Source of the DNA: Symmachiella dynata
Lineage (GTDB): Bacteria; Planctomycetota; Planctomycetia; Planctomycetales; Planctomycetaceae
DNA: 64,000 nucleotides
Direction of reading: 5' to 3'
NCBI RefSeq assembly: GCF_007747995.1
Contig: NZ_CP036276.1
Coordinates: 5,013,001-5,077,000, forward strand
Part shown: in pieces, positions 35,170-44,602 of the stretch
Numbering within the stretch: the first letter of the stretch is position 1
How the letters are laid out: every line of letters starts with the position of its first letter
Program-made: the position numbers and the translations under genes
The notes under the pieces: generated by a model
The model's input: the letters and a program-made list of their open reading frames with translations, nothing else
What the model was told of the DNA's origin: nothing
Database searches by the model: none

Positions 35170-38100
35170 TCAGCGGACGTACAAAAACTCGTTGGTGTTG
35201 AACAGAACCTTGCAAAGCTGTGCCAAAGCCAATTGGTCCGCTTGCTCGGCGTTTTTTTCATCCGTGCGGAACCGCTCTGCCTGCCGCTGGAGCAATTCCG
35301 CACACCAGCGGGTCTCCTCTTCCGTGGGGAGTCGCCCTAATGCGATACGATAAGCGGCGGCGATTTGCTCCGTTGTTGTTTTGTGTGCGGCAAGTCGCTC
35401 TGCAAAAAATGCGGCTTGCTCTAGTACGAAATCATCGTGTAATAGCGTCAATGCTTGCGTGACGACCGCCGACGGCTCGCGCTGCGTGCAATTGCGGGCC
35501 ACGATCGGTTGGTCGAAAATTCGCAGCATCGTTAGGTGATAGTTGCGGCGCGCTAACACATAGATGCTGCGCCGCCATTGGTAAGTCGGCGTGGGCAATC
35601 CCGCTTTTTTGATGACCACCATGCCATCGGGTCGGACATCGACCGGGATAAACTCGCCAAACAGGCTGCGATCCAACTTGCCACTGCTGGCCAAAATTGC
35701 GTCGCGGACATATTCCGAATCCAACCGTCGCAAATTCATCCGCCACAGCAGCGCATTCTCCGGATCCGCCATTTCCGCAGCCGCCATCTCCGGCGTGAGA
35801 ACCGCTGCCTGTCGATACGCATGGGACATCACCATTTGTTTGATGATCGGTTTGGCCCGCCAACCGCTGCGTAAAAACTCGGAAGTCAGCCAGTCCAACA
35901 GTTCCGGGTGCGAGGGCGCCGCCCCGGCAACACCGAAATTGTCGCTGGTCGCCACAATGCCCCGCCCGAAAACCTGCTGCCAAAACCGATTGACGATCAC
36001 CCGCGCGACGTATTGTCCAGACAGTTTGTCCCTGTTAGTCAATTGACGGGCCAATGCCAATCGGCGCCCGCTGGAATTTCCAGCTGCAGCAACCGTTTGG
36101 GACTCTTCCGTGCTCGGTGATTCCAGAATGCTGAACAACCCGGGCTGCACTTCCAAGCCGGGTTGTAAATAGTTTCCGCGGCGGAGCACATACGTCGGCG
36201 GCGGGGGGTGCGATTCGTGCACGTGCTGTATCGTGCCGTAGGCGCGCTTACTGCTTTGCTGTTTGGCAATTTGCTGAGCGATCAATGCGCATTGCTGTCT
36301 GTGTTCGTCGCTTAGCGCCGCCTCGATTTCTTCGGCCGTCACGTTCAATTGGGTTTTATATTGAGCAGCGAGTTGCTTTTGAGCGTCGCTGCGTTTCTCA
36401 ACGGGCGTGGCGATGGCGGTTTTTGCGGCATCCCGAACGGCGTCGGGTAATGCAGTGAGTTTTTTGTCGTAGACTGTTTGTCGGACCTGCGCGCGAATCG
36501 CTGCCTCCTGCTGCGTTAGCTTGGCGATTTCGGCGTCGGCCTGTTGATTGATGTTGTCGATCTCGGTTTTCACAGCGTCAGGAACATCTGCCCGCGCTTT
36601 GCCGGTCGACACAACCCAGTGCCGCACATTGAACGCCGGTGCAAAGACCGCTTGCAGACGATAATAATCGGCTTGCGGCAAAGCGTCGTATTTGTGGTCG
36701 TGGCATTTCGCGCATTGCAGCGTCAGGGCCAGCAAGCTGTTGGCAACCAGTTCCGACGTACGTTGCACGACATGATGCCGCACGTCAGGCGTATTGAGTT
36801 CGTTTTGGTCGGTGTCGTCGTTGGCGGAGAGCAGAAAACCGGTTGCGATCAGGCATTCCAACATCTCTGGCGTGAAAGCCTCGGCGGATTTCCAATCATA
36901 CAATTCATCCCCCGCCAACTGCTCGACCAAAAACCGGTCAAATGGCTTGTCGGTATTGAACGCCTGAATCACGTAATCGCGATACCGCCACTTTCCATTG
37001 AGCGGCTTGATGATTGCCGCATCGTTGTCGCTGCCGAACATATCCACATACCCGACAATATCCAGCCAATGCCGTCCCCACCGTTCCCCGAAATGCTCCG
37101 AACCTAACAGCCTGTCCACTAAGCGTTCGTAGGCGCCAGGACCTGCGTCAGAAAGAAACGCGTCAATCTCCGCTGGAGTGGGTGGCAGACCGATCAGGTC
37201 AAAGTAGACGCGGCGAATCAACGTTGTACGATCCGCCGGAGGTGAGAGTTGCAGGTTGTGTTCTTCAAGTTTCGCGACGACGAACCGGTCGATGTCATTT
37301 TCGATACGATCGGTGGCGTCGACCGACGGCGGTTTTTCGACGTTCAACATCTGATAGGCCCAGTGCTGACGTTGCTCGGCCGTGATGTTCGTTACATCAG
37401 CTGTTAAAACGATTGATTCTTTGGACGGCGCATCGGCTTCGATCCAATCGCGCAGCATGCGAAGTTCGTCGACGGAGAGCGGGTTATCCTCGTCGGGCGG
37501 CATCTTGCCGGTTTCGATCATGGCGACGATTTCGCTGCGATCGGGAAAGCCACGGACGATGACCGGTCCTGCTTGTCCGCCACGGAGCATGTCCGAGACA
37601 GTCCGCAAATCCAACTCCGCTTCCCGCACATCGCCGCCATGACAATCTTGGCAATGCGCTGCCAGAATCGGCCGGATGTCCCGTTCGAATTGCGGGATCG
37701 GACGAAAATCGGTCTTGAGGGCGTACTTCTTTGTCAGATACTGCCCCGTTTCGTACTGCTCCGTCGCCGTCAATCCGCGGTCATAGACTAGGACCTCGGC
37801 GATGTCTCCTTCAAAGTAGCTGTCCTTGGCATCGACCTGGCCGAAGTGTTGCCCGAGGGCCAACGAGACATGCGGTTGGAATCCCAGAAAATGCGTCCCG
37901 TTGAACACCGCTCGCTGTTCGCGCCGGCCGTTGACGTGCAGCGCAAAAGCTTGTTCGCCAGTATAGACCGCTTCGATCAATGTGGGTTGATCATTCCACG
38001 CCTCGCTTTGCCCCTCACCTTCGTCGCCATTCTGAATGCCGATCCGGAGTTTCTTACGGCCTTGTTGATAGCCCACCCACAGGCCCGCGCGTTTGGGGAA

Positions 38101-38529
38101 CTCCCCCGTGGCGACGTCGCGGGAATTGAGGTCGATCAACCGCTGCGCCGTGTGCGAGGAATTCGCACTGCCGCGCATCACAATCAAAATATGAAACGGC
38201 CGGTCACCGGTGGCAAGTCCTGCAAACTTCTCGGCGACCAAAAGATCATCACCGTCGAAGTGAACCGCCGGATGACCGTCCCAGGCATCTTTGCTGAAAG
38301 TCGGCCGCCGCTCTGCGGTTTCCTGGATGACATGATTCCCACGTCCGCTTTTATCAGTCCATCGCGAAATGGCCCCATCAGGCAGCGCGTCGCCGTCGAT
38401 CTCGCTCGCATCTAACCACAGGATCAACCCCTCTTGAGGCGGCGCCGCATGCGTACTGCCTGGCTCCACAAATCCCGCCATGACAGCGAGCAGAATCGCC
38501 AGCCGGTTGAGGAGTGTTCGCGAGTTCAC
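35170..38529 (-). CDS. PSD1/DUF1549/DUF1553 planctomycete cytochrome-type protein with LamG domain
   Basis: About 1119 residues from the GTG at 38529, preceded by TAGGAA; a TTG 27 codons upstream is less likely. After a signal peptide (ending THAAPPQEG) a LamG-type domain occupies roughly 35-270 ([25 protein letters not shown]). A planctomycete cytochrome C domain with the haem motif CQDCHGG follows (about 290-370), then DUF1549 ([26 protein letters not shown]) and DUF1553 ([31 protein letters not shown]). It forms an operon with the DUF1501 gene. The pair is thought to act on extracytoplasmic substrates; the reaction is unproven. Confidence 0.93.
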   Translation of the reverse strand: MNSRTLLNRLAILLAVMAGFVEPGSTHAAPPQEGLILWLDASEIDGDALPDGAISRWTDKSGRGNHVIQETAERRPTFSKDAWDGHPAVHFDGDDLLVAEKFAGLATGDRPFHILIVMRGSANSSHTAQRLIDLNSRDVATGEFPKRAGLWVGYQQGRKKLRIGIQNGDEGEGQSEAWNDQPTLIEAVYTGEQAFALHVNGRREQRAVFNGTHFLGFQPHVSLALGQHFGQVDAKDSYFEGDIAEVLVYDRGLTATEQYETGQYLTKKYALKTDFRPIPQFERDIRPILAAHCQDCHGGDVREAELDLRTVSDMLRGGQAGPVIVRGFPDRSEIVAMIETGKMPPDEDNPLSVDELRMLRDWIEADAPSKESIVLTADVTNITAEQRQHWAYQMLNVEKPPSVDATDRIENDIDRFVVAKLEEHNLQLSPPADRTTLIRRVYFDLIGLPPTPAEIDAFLSDAGPGAYERLVDRLLGSEHFGERWGRHWLDIVGYVDMFGSDNDAAIIKPLNGKWRYRDYVIQAFNTDKPFDRFLVEQLAGDELYDWKSAEAFTPEMLECLIATGFLLSANDDTDQNELNTPDVRHHVVQRTSELVANSLLALTLQCAKCHDHKYDALPQADYYRLQAVFAPAFNVRHWVVSTGKARADVPDAVKTEIDNINQQADAEIAKLTQQEAAIRAQVRQTVYDKKLTALPDAVRDAAKTAIATPVEKRSDAQKQLAAQYKTQLNVTAEEIEAALSDEHRQQCALIAQQIAKQQSSKRAYGTIQHVHESHPPPPTYVLRRGNYLQPGLEVQPGLFSILESPSTEESQTVAAAGNSSGRRLALARQLTNRDKLSGQYVARVIVNRFWQQVFGRGIVATSDNFGVAGAAPSHPELLDWLTSEFLRSGWRAKPIIKQMVMSHAYRQAAVLTPEMAAAEMADPENALLWRMNLRRLDSEYVRDAILASSGKLDRSLFGEFIPVDVRPDGMVVIKKAGLPTPTYQWRRSIYVLARRNYHLTMLRIFDQPIVARNCTQREPSAVVTQALTLLHDDFVLEQAAFFAERLAAHKTTTEQIAAAYRIALGRLPTEEETRWCAELLQRQAERFRTDEKNAEQADQLALAQLCKVLFNTNEFLYVR

Positions 38530-38762
38530 GAAAATCGTTCCTACCAAAGGTCGGCCAATTCCAGGATCGATCGTCGCATTGAGATCGCTACGGAACCGCT
38601 CGACCGTCAAAGTGATTTTATGCCGACCGCGTTCACCGTGGGTACGGTCGTGGTACTTCCATTCTAATTCCGTTTTGAAAACTCGTCCAGCAGGACGGAC
38701 TCGCCAAGCTGTTTTGGGGAATTCTGCATCACCACACTTACAATGTCACGGTGCGGCCGGTG

Positions 38763-40076
38763 TTAACTTTTCGGTTCGATAATCTGGATTTCCGAATCGC
38801 TCAACAACGCCGTCACCGGGGTGCCGCGGCCTGCTTCAAAATGTGCGTAGTTCTTTTCTGCCACGACCGATGCCGCCTCGATGACCCGCACGACGTCACG
38901 TTGGCTGGCGGCTGTGGGGTAGGAATCGCCGATTGCTTCCAGCGATTCGCCCAAGATGCGTCGGCGAATCACGGCCAACATCCCAGCGGCAATGGAGGCT
39001 TTCCCGTAACCAAAAATTTCCAATTCCCCGCCAATATGATGAATCCGCCCGCCGAACGAGGGATTTCGAGTGCGTGATCCGTCACCGATGATTGCTTCGC
39101 GATAACCGCGATCTTGTTGATCGACATAACCCCGGCCGTAGATGCCGTAAAGTTCGATCTCCTGATTGACCGCCCCTTCGAACTCCGCCGGGTTGATCCA
39201 ATTGTTGTTGTAATCGCCCCGCATGCCGTTGTCATACGTCACTGCTACATCGACGCTGTCCCAGGTCTTGATTGCATGTTGCCGTTTGAATGTCGAGGGG
39301 TCGACGCCGCGGCGGCGGGCGATTTCTTTGTGGTGTTCATCCCAGTTGAGCAGTAGGTTCTTTTGGCCTGTGGCAAACACTGTGACCGGTTTGACGCCCA
39401 AATAATGGTGGACGACATCCAACCAATGGCAACCGACATAGGCGAACGGATTGCTTTGTTCGGCCCAGGCGAAAATGTCCGTACTGACCTCCAGCGGTTC
39501 CTCAAGCACCGTCCGCACGCGGTTGATCGGCCCATATTGCTCGGGGGCTTTGGACATCATCTCTCGCACGAACGGGTCGTACCGCTTGTGCATATCGACA
39601 GCGACAATGCGACCCGCCGCGTGGGCCTTGGCGATGATTTGATCCGCTTCGCTGGTCGTCAAACAGAGCGGCTTTTCGGTGATCACGTCGCAACCGGCAT
39701 CCAACGCATCTAAGATTGGCTCCGCATGCACATGATCGGGCGTCGCCACAAACAGCACGTCCGGTTTGTGTGTGGCCAGTATGTCTTTCCAAACAGCGTC
39801 TCCATAACAGGCATCGATCTTGCCGTCCGGAAAGTCCTCGGAAAACCATTGGACAATCCGTCCTGCGGTCCCGCTCTTTTCGCTCCGCGTCCCGACCGCG
39901 CAGACGCGAATCTCGACATCCGCTACGTCAGCTGCCATATGGCTCATGCCAATGCTGTTGAGCGCGCCGGCGATTCCGCCCCGCATAAAGTCCTTGAAGG
40001 TCTGGCCAATGATATCATCAAAAAACATCCCGCCGCCAATAATGGCAACGTCGATCGTCCGTTTGCTTGCGGTCAT
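38763..40076 (-). CDS. Gfo/Idh/MocA family oxidoreductase
   Basis: A 437-residue NAD(P)-dependent oxidoreductase. The Rossmann start (IDVAIIGGGMFFDDIIG), the EKP motif with the catalytic Lys (DVITEKPLCLT) and VFVATPDH-type VLFVATPDHVHAEPI are clear. There is no Tat signal, so it is cytoplasmic, unlike many planctomycete paralogs. It lies upstream of the PSD1 gene, 233 bases away, and may or may not share its transcript. The sugar or cyclitol substrate is unknown. Confidence 0.88.
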   Translation of the reverse strand: MTASKRTIDVAIIGGGMFFDDIIGQTFKDFMRGGIAGALNSIGMSHMAADVADVEIRVCAVGTRSEKSGTAGRIVQWFSEDFPDGKIDACYGDAVWKDILATHKPDVLFVATPDHVHAEPILDALDAGCDVITEKPLCLTTSEADQIIAKAHAAGRIVAVDMHKRYDPFVREMMSKAPEQYGPINRVRTVLEEPLEVSTDIFAWAEQSNPFAYVGCHWLDVVHHYLGVKPVTVFATGQKNLLLNWDEHHKEIARRRGVDPSTFKRQHAIKTWDSVDVAVTYDNGMRGDYNNNWINPAEFEGAVNQEIELYGIYGRGYVDQQDRGYREAIIGDGSRTRNPSFGGRIHHIGGELEIFGYGKASIAAGMLAVIRRRILGESLEAIGDSYPTAASQRDVVRVIEAASVVAEKNYAHFEAGRGTPVTALLSDSEIQIIEPKS

Positions 40077-40321
40077 GTCGGAAATATCCTGAACGGTAGT
40101 GCAGCGGTCATAGAATCGGTCGGGCGCGCAAATCGTCGGCGCGCCAGCGAGTTTTTTTGTAACAGACCGAGGCTAGCCCGGTCCAGTCAACGGCCAGTTC
40201 CACCACATCCCGATTCAGTCAGAATTTGCGGATAACTGCTTGGTTTCCCAGAAATCCCGCTCCGAAACGGCCTAAACCGGCTACGGGTGAGCTATTTATT
40301 TTGACTATTCAAAATTTATAG

Positions 40322-40349
40322 TTGCCATTATTAAACTATTTGTTATGCT
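40322..40349 (+). promoter_or_regulatory. Sigma-70-type promoter of the DUF1559/lipoprotein pair
   Basis: TTGCCA (40322-40327) and TATGCT (40344-40349) are spaced by 16 bases, with A/T-rich sequence upstream (40285-40320). The start would be near 40356, giving a 48-base leader with GAGGAT before the ATG at 40404. It is the best promoter match in this gap; the rest of 40077-40321 shows nothing else. Confidence 0.6.
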
Positions 40350-40403
40350 CGCCCCATCCTGGAATTTCTTTAAGACAAAAACCTATCTACCGAGGATAAC
40401 CCC

Positions 40404-41477
40404 ATGTCAGCCACACAGCATCGACGCGGATTCACGCTCATTGAATTGCTGGTCGTGATTGCGATCATCGCCATTCTCGTCAGTTTATTATTGCCCGCCG
40501 TACAACAAGCCCGCGAAGCCGCGCGGCGGACGCGTTGTAGAAACAATCTCAAACAACAGGGGTTGGCACTGCACAATTACCACGATGTCCATTCCGCGTT
40601 TCCGGCTGGATATTACTCGTACGGAACCAGTGATGGTTCAGGTCCCGCTTGGGCAAATATCGATCCACTGACCTGGGATGCAGCACCAGGTTGGGCGTGG
40701 GGGACCATGCTGTTGCCATACCTCGACCAAGCCACGCTGTATCAGGCATTGGACGTGGATCGCCCCTGCTTTGATGCTGTGAATGCGAACGCAGTGCAGA
40801 CCACGCTTCCGGTTTTCTTATGCCCCTCCGCCAGCGGAGCGACGGAACCCTTTACGGTGCGGGACGCGGCTGCAGACCCGTTGTTGGTAGGGGGATCTCC
40901 GGTACAGTTGGGACGATCGCACTATGTCGCCAGTCACGGGCAGGAGTCCTGTTGGGGCGAGTGCGGTGCTGCTCCCGCGGGCGTTGTGTTTTCCAATATC
41001 TATACCTCAACGACCCGAACCGTATCAATTAATGGCGACGCATCGCGGGTCGCCGACGGGCCGTTTTATCGCAATTCCGTCACGCGGATCAAACACATCA
41101 CCGACGGCACCACCAACACGGTCTTCCTTGGCGAACATTCGTCGAGCCTCAGCGAAAAGACTTGGGTTGGCGTCGTTCCCGGCGCGTTTACGCATCCAAA
41201 TTTCACCTCACCTGAAAACGGACCCGATGCTGCTGCGACGCTTGTGCTGGTTCACGCCGGTCCTTCCGGCGGCGAACTGGACATCACCGGCTTTCCCATC
41301 ATCCACCCCGTCAATTTTCCCACCTATCACGTGGGACAAATGTACTCCGAACATACCGGCGGCGGATTCGTATGTCTGGGGGACGGTTCGGTCCGTTTTG
41401 TTTCAGAAAGCATCGACCTATTCGTCTGGGCCGAACTGGCTAGCATCGGCGAAGGCGAAATCATCGGAGAATATTAA
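40404..41477 (+). CDS. DUF1559 pilin-like protein
   Basis: A 357-residue DUF1559 protein. The leader MSATQHRRG is followed by [20 protein letters not shown], so cleavage after RG is expected. NNLKQQGLALHNYHD and the C-terminal H-X9-DG (HTGGGFVCLGDG) are present. GAGGAT lies eight bases before the ATG, and the promoter at 40322 suits it. The downstream lipoprotein gene starts two bases after its stop, so the two are a unit. An exported pseudopilin-like protein of unproven role. Confidence 0.92.
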   Translation: MSATQHRRGFTLIELLVVIAIIAILVSLLLPAVQQAREAARRTRCRNNLKQQGLALHNYHDVHSAFPAGYYSYGTSDGSGPAWANIDPLTWDAAPGWAWGTMLLPYLDQATLYQALDVDRPCFDAVNANAVQTTLPVFLCPSASGATEPFTVRDAAADPLLVGGSPVQLGRSHYVASHGQESCWGECGAAPAGVVFSNIYTSTTRTVSINGDASRVADGPFYRNSVTRIKHITDGTTNTVFLGEHSSSLSEKTWVGVVPGAFTHPNFTSPENGPDAAATLVLVHAGPSGGELDITGFPIIHPVNFPTYHVGQMYSEHTGGGFVCLGDGSVRFVSESIDLFVWAELASIGEGEIIGEY

Positions 41478-41479
41478 TC

Positions 41480-41800
41480 ATGCGATTTCGCTATCACCCA
41501 AGCTGGGCCGTTGCGATTCTTGCCGCGGCATTCTGCACACAACTCGCCGGTTGCGGGTACCCGCAGGTTAGCCCCAAAGCCTACGAACTCAGCAAGGCCT
41601 TGTACTCGGCCTGCAACCAGAAAAGCGCCGAGCGGCTGCCTGCCATCAGCCAACTAATCGAAGATTCCCTGGCCGACGGATCACTCCAGGAAAACGAAGG
41701 AGAATGGCTCAAGGAGATTGTGACTTTGGGCCAAAACGGAGATTGGGAATCCGCCGCACGGGAAACCCGCCGCATTATGGATGATCAGGTCGGTCGTTAG
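41480..41800 (+). CDS. Small lipoprotein co-transcribed with DUF1559
   Basis: A 106-residue protein whose ATG is two bases past the DUF1559 stop, with GGAGA inside the end of that gene, so coupling is likely. The signal peptide ends in the lipobox LAGC (AAFCTQLAGCGYP). The mature part is helical and acidic (SKALYSACNQKSAERLP, LIEDSLADGSLQENEGEWLKEI). I do not recognise the family. It differs from the beta-sandwich lipoproteins next to the other DUF1559 genes. Confidence 0.75.
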   Translation: MRFRYHPSWAVAILAAAFCTQLAGCGYPQVSPKAYELSKALYSACNQKSAERLPAISQLIEDSLADGSLQENEGEWLKEIVTLGQNGDWESAARETRRIMDDQVGR

Positions 41801-41810
41801 TTGCGTGGTG

Positions 41811-41845
41811 AAAAACCTCACGCTAAGGCGCAAAGCTAGCGAAGG
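41811..41845 (+). repeat. Single CACGCTAAGGCGCAAAG motif copy
   Basis: CCTCACGCTAAGGCGCAAAGC is a further member of the CACGCAAAG family seen at 8678-8698 and 29138-29160, here without a clear inverted partner. Confidence 0.4.
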
Positions 41846-41962
41846 AGTTGGGTGGGGAGGCCGGGTTCTTGGCTTCGCGTAGATGCTTTTTGCGATTCAC
41901 TCATCGTGCGCGGCTCGGCGGGAGCCTCGCCCTCCCTTGTCGCTGGTTTTGATCATCGAGGT

Positions 41963-42385
41963 CTAGGGGTTGGGTGGGGATGTGCAAATTAGGACGACCA
42001 ACATTTCGGTGCCGGTGTTTTCGATGCCGTGCAGACACCACGGCGGCAGGTAGACGAAATCGCCTTTTTTCACCGGACGCGTCCCGCTGCTGAAGGTCAT
42101 GGTCCCGGCGCCTTCCATGATTACGTAGGTCTCTTCCGTCTCGTGTGATCCGGGTTCCAAGATCGCGTGTGGCGGAATGTAGAAAACGACCAAGCCCATA
42201 TTTTTTGCTGGGGCGTTGGGATTGACGGGATGCACGACTCTTACGGCGGGGGCGACGCAGTTGGGATAGACGACCGGCACCCCTTCTTGAACGGTGACGA
42301 TCATCGGCTCAGGCGGTGTCTCCGGCTTGGGGATCTTGGGAGGTTCCGTGCCTTGGTAGCCGACAAATTGTGTGAACTTGGCCAT
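41963..42385 (-). CDS. Cupin-domain protein
   Basis: A 140-residue single-domain cupin starting at MAKFTQFVGYQG (the frame extends 23 codons upstream without reason). Motif 1 is visible as HAILEPGSHETEETYVIMEGAG and motif 2 as KKGDFVYLPPWCLHGIEN, with the His, His, Glu and His ligands. Its start lies 76 bases past the SDR stop, same strand, so a two-gene unit is likely. It may be a metal-dependent isomerase or oxygenase, or a small-molecule binding protein; the substrate is unknown. Confidence 0.82.
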   Translation of the reverse strand: MAKFTQFVGYQGTEPPKIPKPETPPEPMIVTVQEGVPVVYPNCVAPAVRVVHPVNPNAPAKNMGLVVFYIPPHAILEPGSHETEETYVIMEGAGTMTFSSGTRPVKKGDFVYLPPWCLHGIENTGTEMLVVLICTSPPNP

Positions 42386-42460
42386 GTTGGGAATCCTAAC
42401 TGTGATGGTGATTTGATAATGAAGAGAGGTGTCTGATCGTGGTCTGAGCAACAACGCCCA

Positions 42461-43243
42461 TTAAAAGTCGCGGGTGTAGCCGGCGGTCCAACCGCCATCG
42501 ACAGTGAGAATGTGACCGGTGATGTAACTGCTTTCCGGAGCGGCCAAAAACAGCGCCGCATGGGCGATTTCTTCTGTTGTCCCCGGCCGTGCCAGCGGGA
42601 TGTGTGCCAGCAATTGTTGAACGGAATCACGAAACGAGCCGTCCTCGCCATAAAACAATTGGCGGGTCCCCTGGGTCATAATCGATCCCGGTGCGATGCC
42701 ATTGACCAGAATGCCATATTGCCCCAGTTCGATCGCCATTGCTTTGGTGAGATTGATCACTCCCGCCTTGGCAGCGACGAAGGCGCACTGCAATCGCAGT
42801 GGCACCAAACCGGCGACCGAGGCGATGTTGATGATCTTGCCGCTCCCCTGTCCTCGCATCACGCGCGCCGCCGCTTGACTGACAGCGAACAGCCCGTTCA
42901 GATCGACGTTGAGCAACCGGTCCCATTCTTCGCGGGGAAATTCATCGATCGTCACGCGATGGGCCATGGTATTGACGCCGGCATTATTGACAACAATATC
43001 CAGCCGCCCCAATTTGTCGACGGTCGCGGCGATCACCTCAGCAATCTGCTCCGGATTCGTAACATCCAATTGCCGTGCCAGACAACCGTCATGCCCGGCC
43101 GCGGTTTCGGTCACGGTCGCGAAGTCGACATCCGTAAGCACGACTCGCGCCCCATTGGCGGCCAGCGATTCGGCAATTGATTTCCCAATCCCTTGCGCCG
43201 CTCCAGTCACCAGGGCGACTTGATCCTGCAGGTTCACTTTCAT
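42461..43243 (-). CDS. Short-chain dehydrogenase/reductase family protein with Tyr-to-Phe change
   Basis: A 260-residue SDR. The cofactor motif TGAAQGIG, the Asp of VVLTDVDF (favouring NAD), NNAGVN and the Ser of NIASVAG are intact. The usual catalytic YxxxK reads FVAAK: the codon is TTC, so the tyrosine is a phenylalanine while the lysine is kept. The C-terminus follows the family (APGSIMTQGTR, AHAALFLAAPESSYITGHIL). It may bind cofactor but be a poor or altered catalyst. Adjacent to a cupin gene. Confidence 0.9.
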   Translation of the reverse strand: MKVNLQDQVALVTGAAQGIGKSIAESLAANGARVVLTDVDFATVTETAAGHDGCLARQLDVTNPEQIAEVIAATVDKLGRLDIVVNNAGVNTMAHRVTIDEFPREEWDRLLNVDLNGLFAVSQAAARVMRGQGSGKIINIASVAGLVPLRLQCAFVAAKAGVINLTKAMAIELGQYGILVNGIAPGSIMTQGTRQLFYGEDGSFRDSVQQLLAHIPLARPGTTEEIAHAALFLAAPESSYITGHILTVDGGWTAGYTRDF

Positions 43244-43568
43244 CGAGCAGCCAATCGACAGAGGCCATGTTAGGTATGAATCGTCAACCCCGGCGACCGG
43301 GGTAACCGGGATGAGTGGTGAGACGAAAGTATATCAAATTGACCGAAGCAACGTGGACTTCACCAGGGCTTTAAGACAAAAGCATTTCGGTTGACCAGGC
43401 GGTAAGCTTGGCAGCTCAAAGGAAATCCTCAACGCATTTGCTGATCTCAATCCGTAAACCCTTGCCGTTATGTATGGCTCAAACTAGATTGTCGACTGCA
43501 AAGTTGATCTGCGCAGCTTGGCGACCACGATATGCTTAAATCCTGGGTAAAATCGAGGAGACTGCAAA
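43244..43568. other. Intergenic region with a short hairpin
   Basis: CCCCGG-CGA-CCGGGG at 43288-43302 is a perfect six-pair palindrome upstream of the SDR gene. No gene is supported elsewhere in the stretch. Confidence 0.3.
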
Positions 43569-43907
43569 ATGGGGTCCGATGCTTTCGTTGTATTCTATGG
43601 AATTTGCGAGACGGTCACCGTTGACGACGACCAACAACTCGAAATGCTTGAACTGGAAACGCACTCGCTGATTCAATCTTCCAAGCAGGCAGGTCTCGAC
43701 TCGTGGTGGGGTCGGCTTACCGAAGGATCCGACTATCATGTTCTCATTGGAAAGCAAATCGGTGTGTTCGGCATCGAAGGCGATTTGGAATCGTCGACGG
43801 AATCCGCTGAGCTTTTACAGATCATCAATGATGTCCATACCACGTTGAAATCGCACGGAATTCGCGGCACACCATCACTGCATTGCCAAGTTGAAGCCCA
43901 GTACTGA
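43569..43907 (+). CDS. Unrecognised small cytoplasmic protein
   Basis: A 112-residue protein with a good GAGGAG site eight bases before its ATG. No signal peptide or membrane segment. It begins MGSDAFVVFYGICETVTVDD, contains DSWWGRLTEGSDYHVLIGKQIG and ends HCQVEAQY; the mix of short strands and helices suggests a compact alpha/beta domain. The family is unknown to me. It is isolated, with the sulfotransferase gene convergent downstream. Confidence 0.65.
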   Translation: MGSDAFVVFYGICETVTVDDDQQLEMLELETHSLIQSSKQAGLDSWWGRLTEGSDYHVLIGKQIGVFGIEGDLESSTESAELLQIINDVHTTLKSHGIRGTPSLHCQVEAQY

Positions 43908-44019
43908 ATTGTTAGCGATAATCGAGCCCATAAAACGCCCGGGCTCACTTCATCTTGTAAACGACTTTCGATGCTGCACCGTTTACGCCGATTTTCGGAG
44001 GTACCATAAATCATGCGCG

Positions 44020-44574
44020 TTATTCTTGCCGCTGCCGATACAGCGACGGATCGACGACGGTCGCCATGGCTTCCAGATCGAGTTGCAGTTCCAAGAACTC
44101 GGCAACGCTGCGAGCGGCATCAAGAGGTGCGTCGACGACTGAGCGATATTCTAATTCCATCGATTGAATGTGTTCTTGCTGGGGCAGCCATTTGGCCAGA
44201 TCTTGGAGATGGCGTTCAAAGTGCGGACGGATGTCCATTCCCGCTTGTTGAGGAGCCGTGTCGGCCAGCATTTTGTCTTGGGAGCGAAGAATCTCATCCA
44301 TATTTCGCCGCATGAAGACCACGCGGTATTCCAAGTCGCTCGGCAAATTGTACAGCAACAACGAAACGACCTTGAGAGCCATCCCATCCGCCTCGGCCAG
44401 CCATGCGTTCTCCTTGGCCAAAGCCTTCACGCGGCGGTCTTCGTAATAGCCGCGGAGGTTATGCGTATCGGCCTCTCGGACATTGTCCGTTTGTAGACGC
44501 AGGCCCCCCGCTTGCAGCATTTGCATCATCAATGAGGTGCCCGAACGCGGGAGTCCGGAAACGATGGTGATCAT
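44020..44574 (-). CDS. Short sulfotransferase-family protein
   Basis: A 184-residue protein with CGAGGCG before the ATG. The PAPS-binding loop IVSGLPRSGTSLMMQML (residues 4-20) is typical of sulfotransferase family members; a second stretch, YRVVFMRRNMDEILRSQ, matches the 3'-phosphate-binding region. It is shorter than classic sulfotransferases. It is the last gene of the phosphodiesterase cluster, 28 bases after the membrane-protein gene. It might sulfate a glycan or other envelope component whose hydrolysis involves the neighbouring enzymes; that is inference. Confidence 0.85.
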   Translation of the reverse strand: MITIVSGLPRSGTSLMMQMLQAGGLRLQTDNVREADTHNLRGYYEDRRVKALAKENAWLAEADGMALKVVSLLLYNLPSDLEYRVVFMRRNMDEILRSQDKMLADTAPQQAGMDIRPHFERHLQDLAKWLPQQEHIQSMELEYRSVVDAPLDAARSVAEFLELQLDLEAMATVVDPSLYRQRQE

Positions 44575-44602
44575 GAGACGCCTCGAAAAGTGAATAACCG
44601 AA

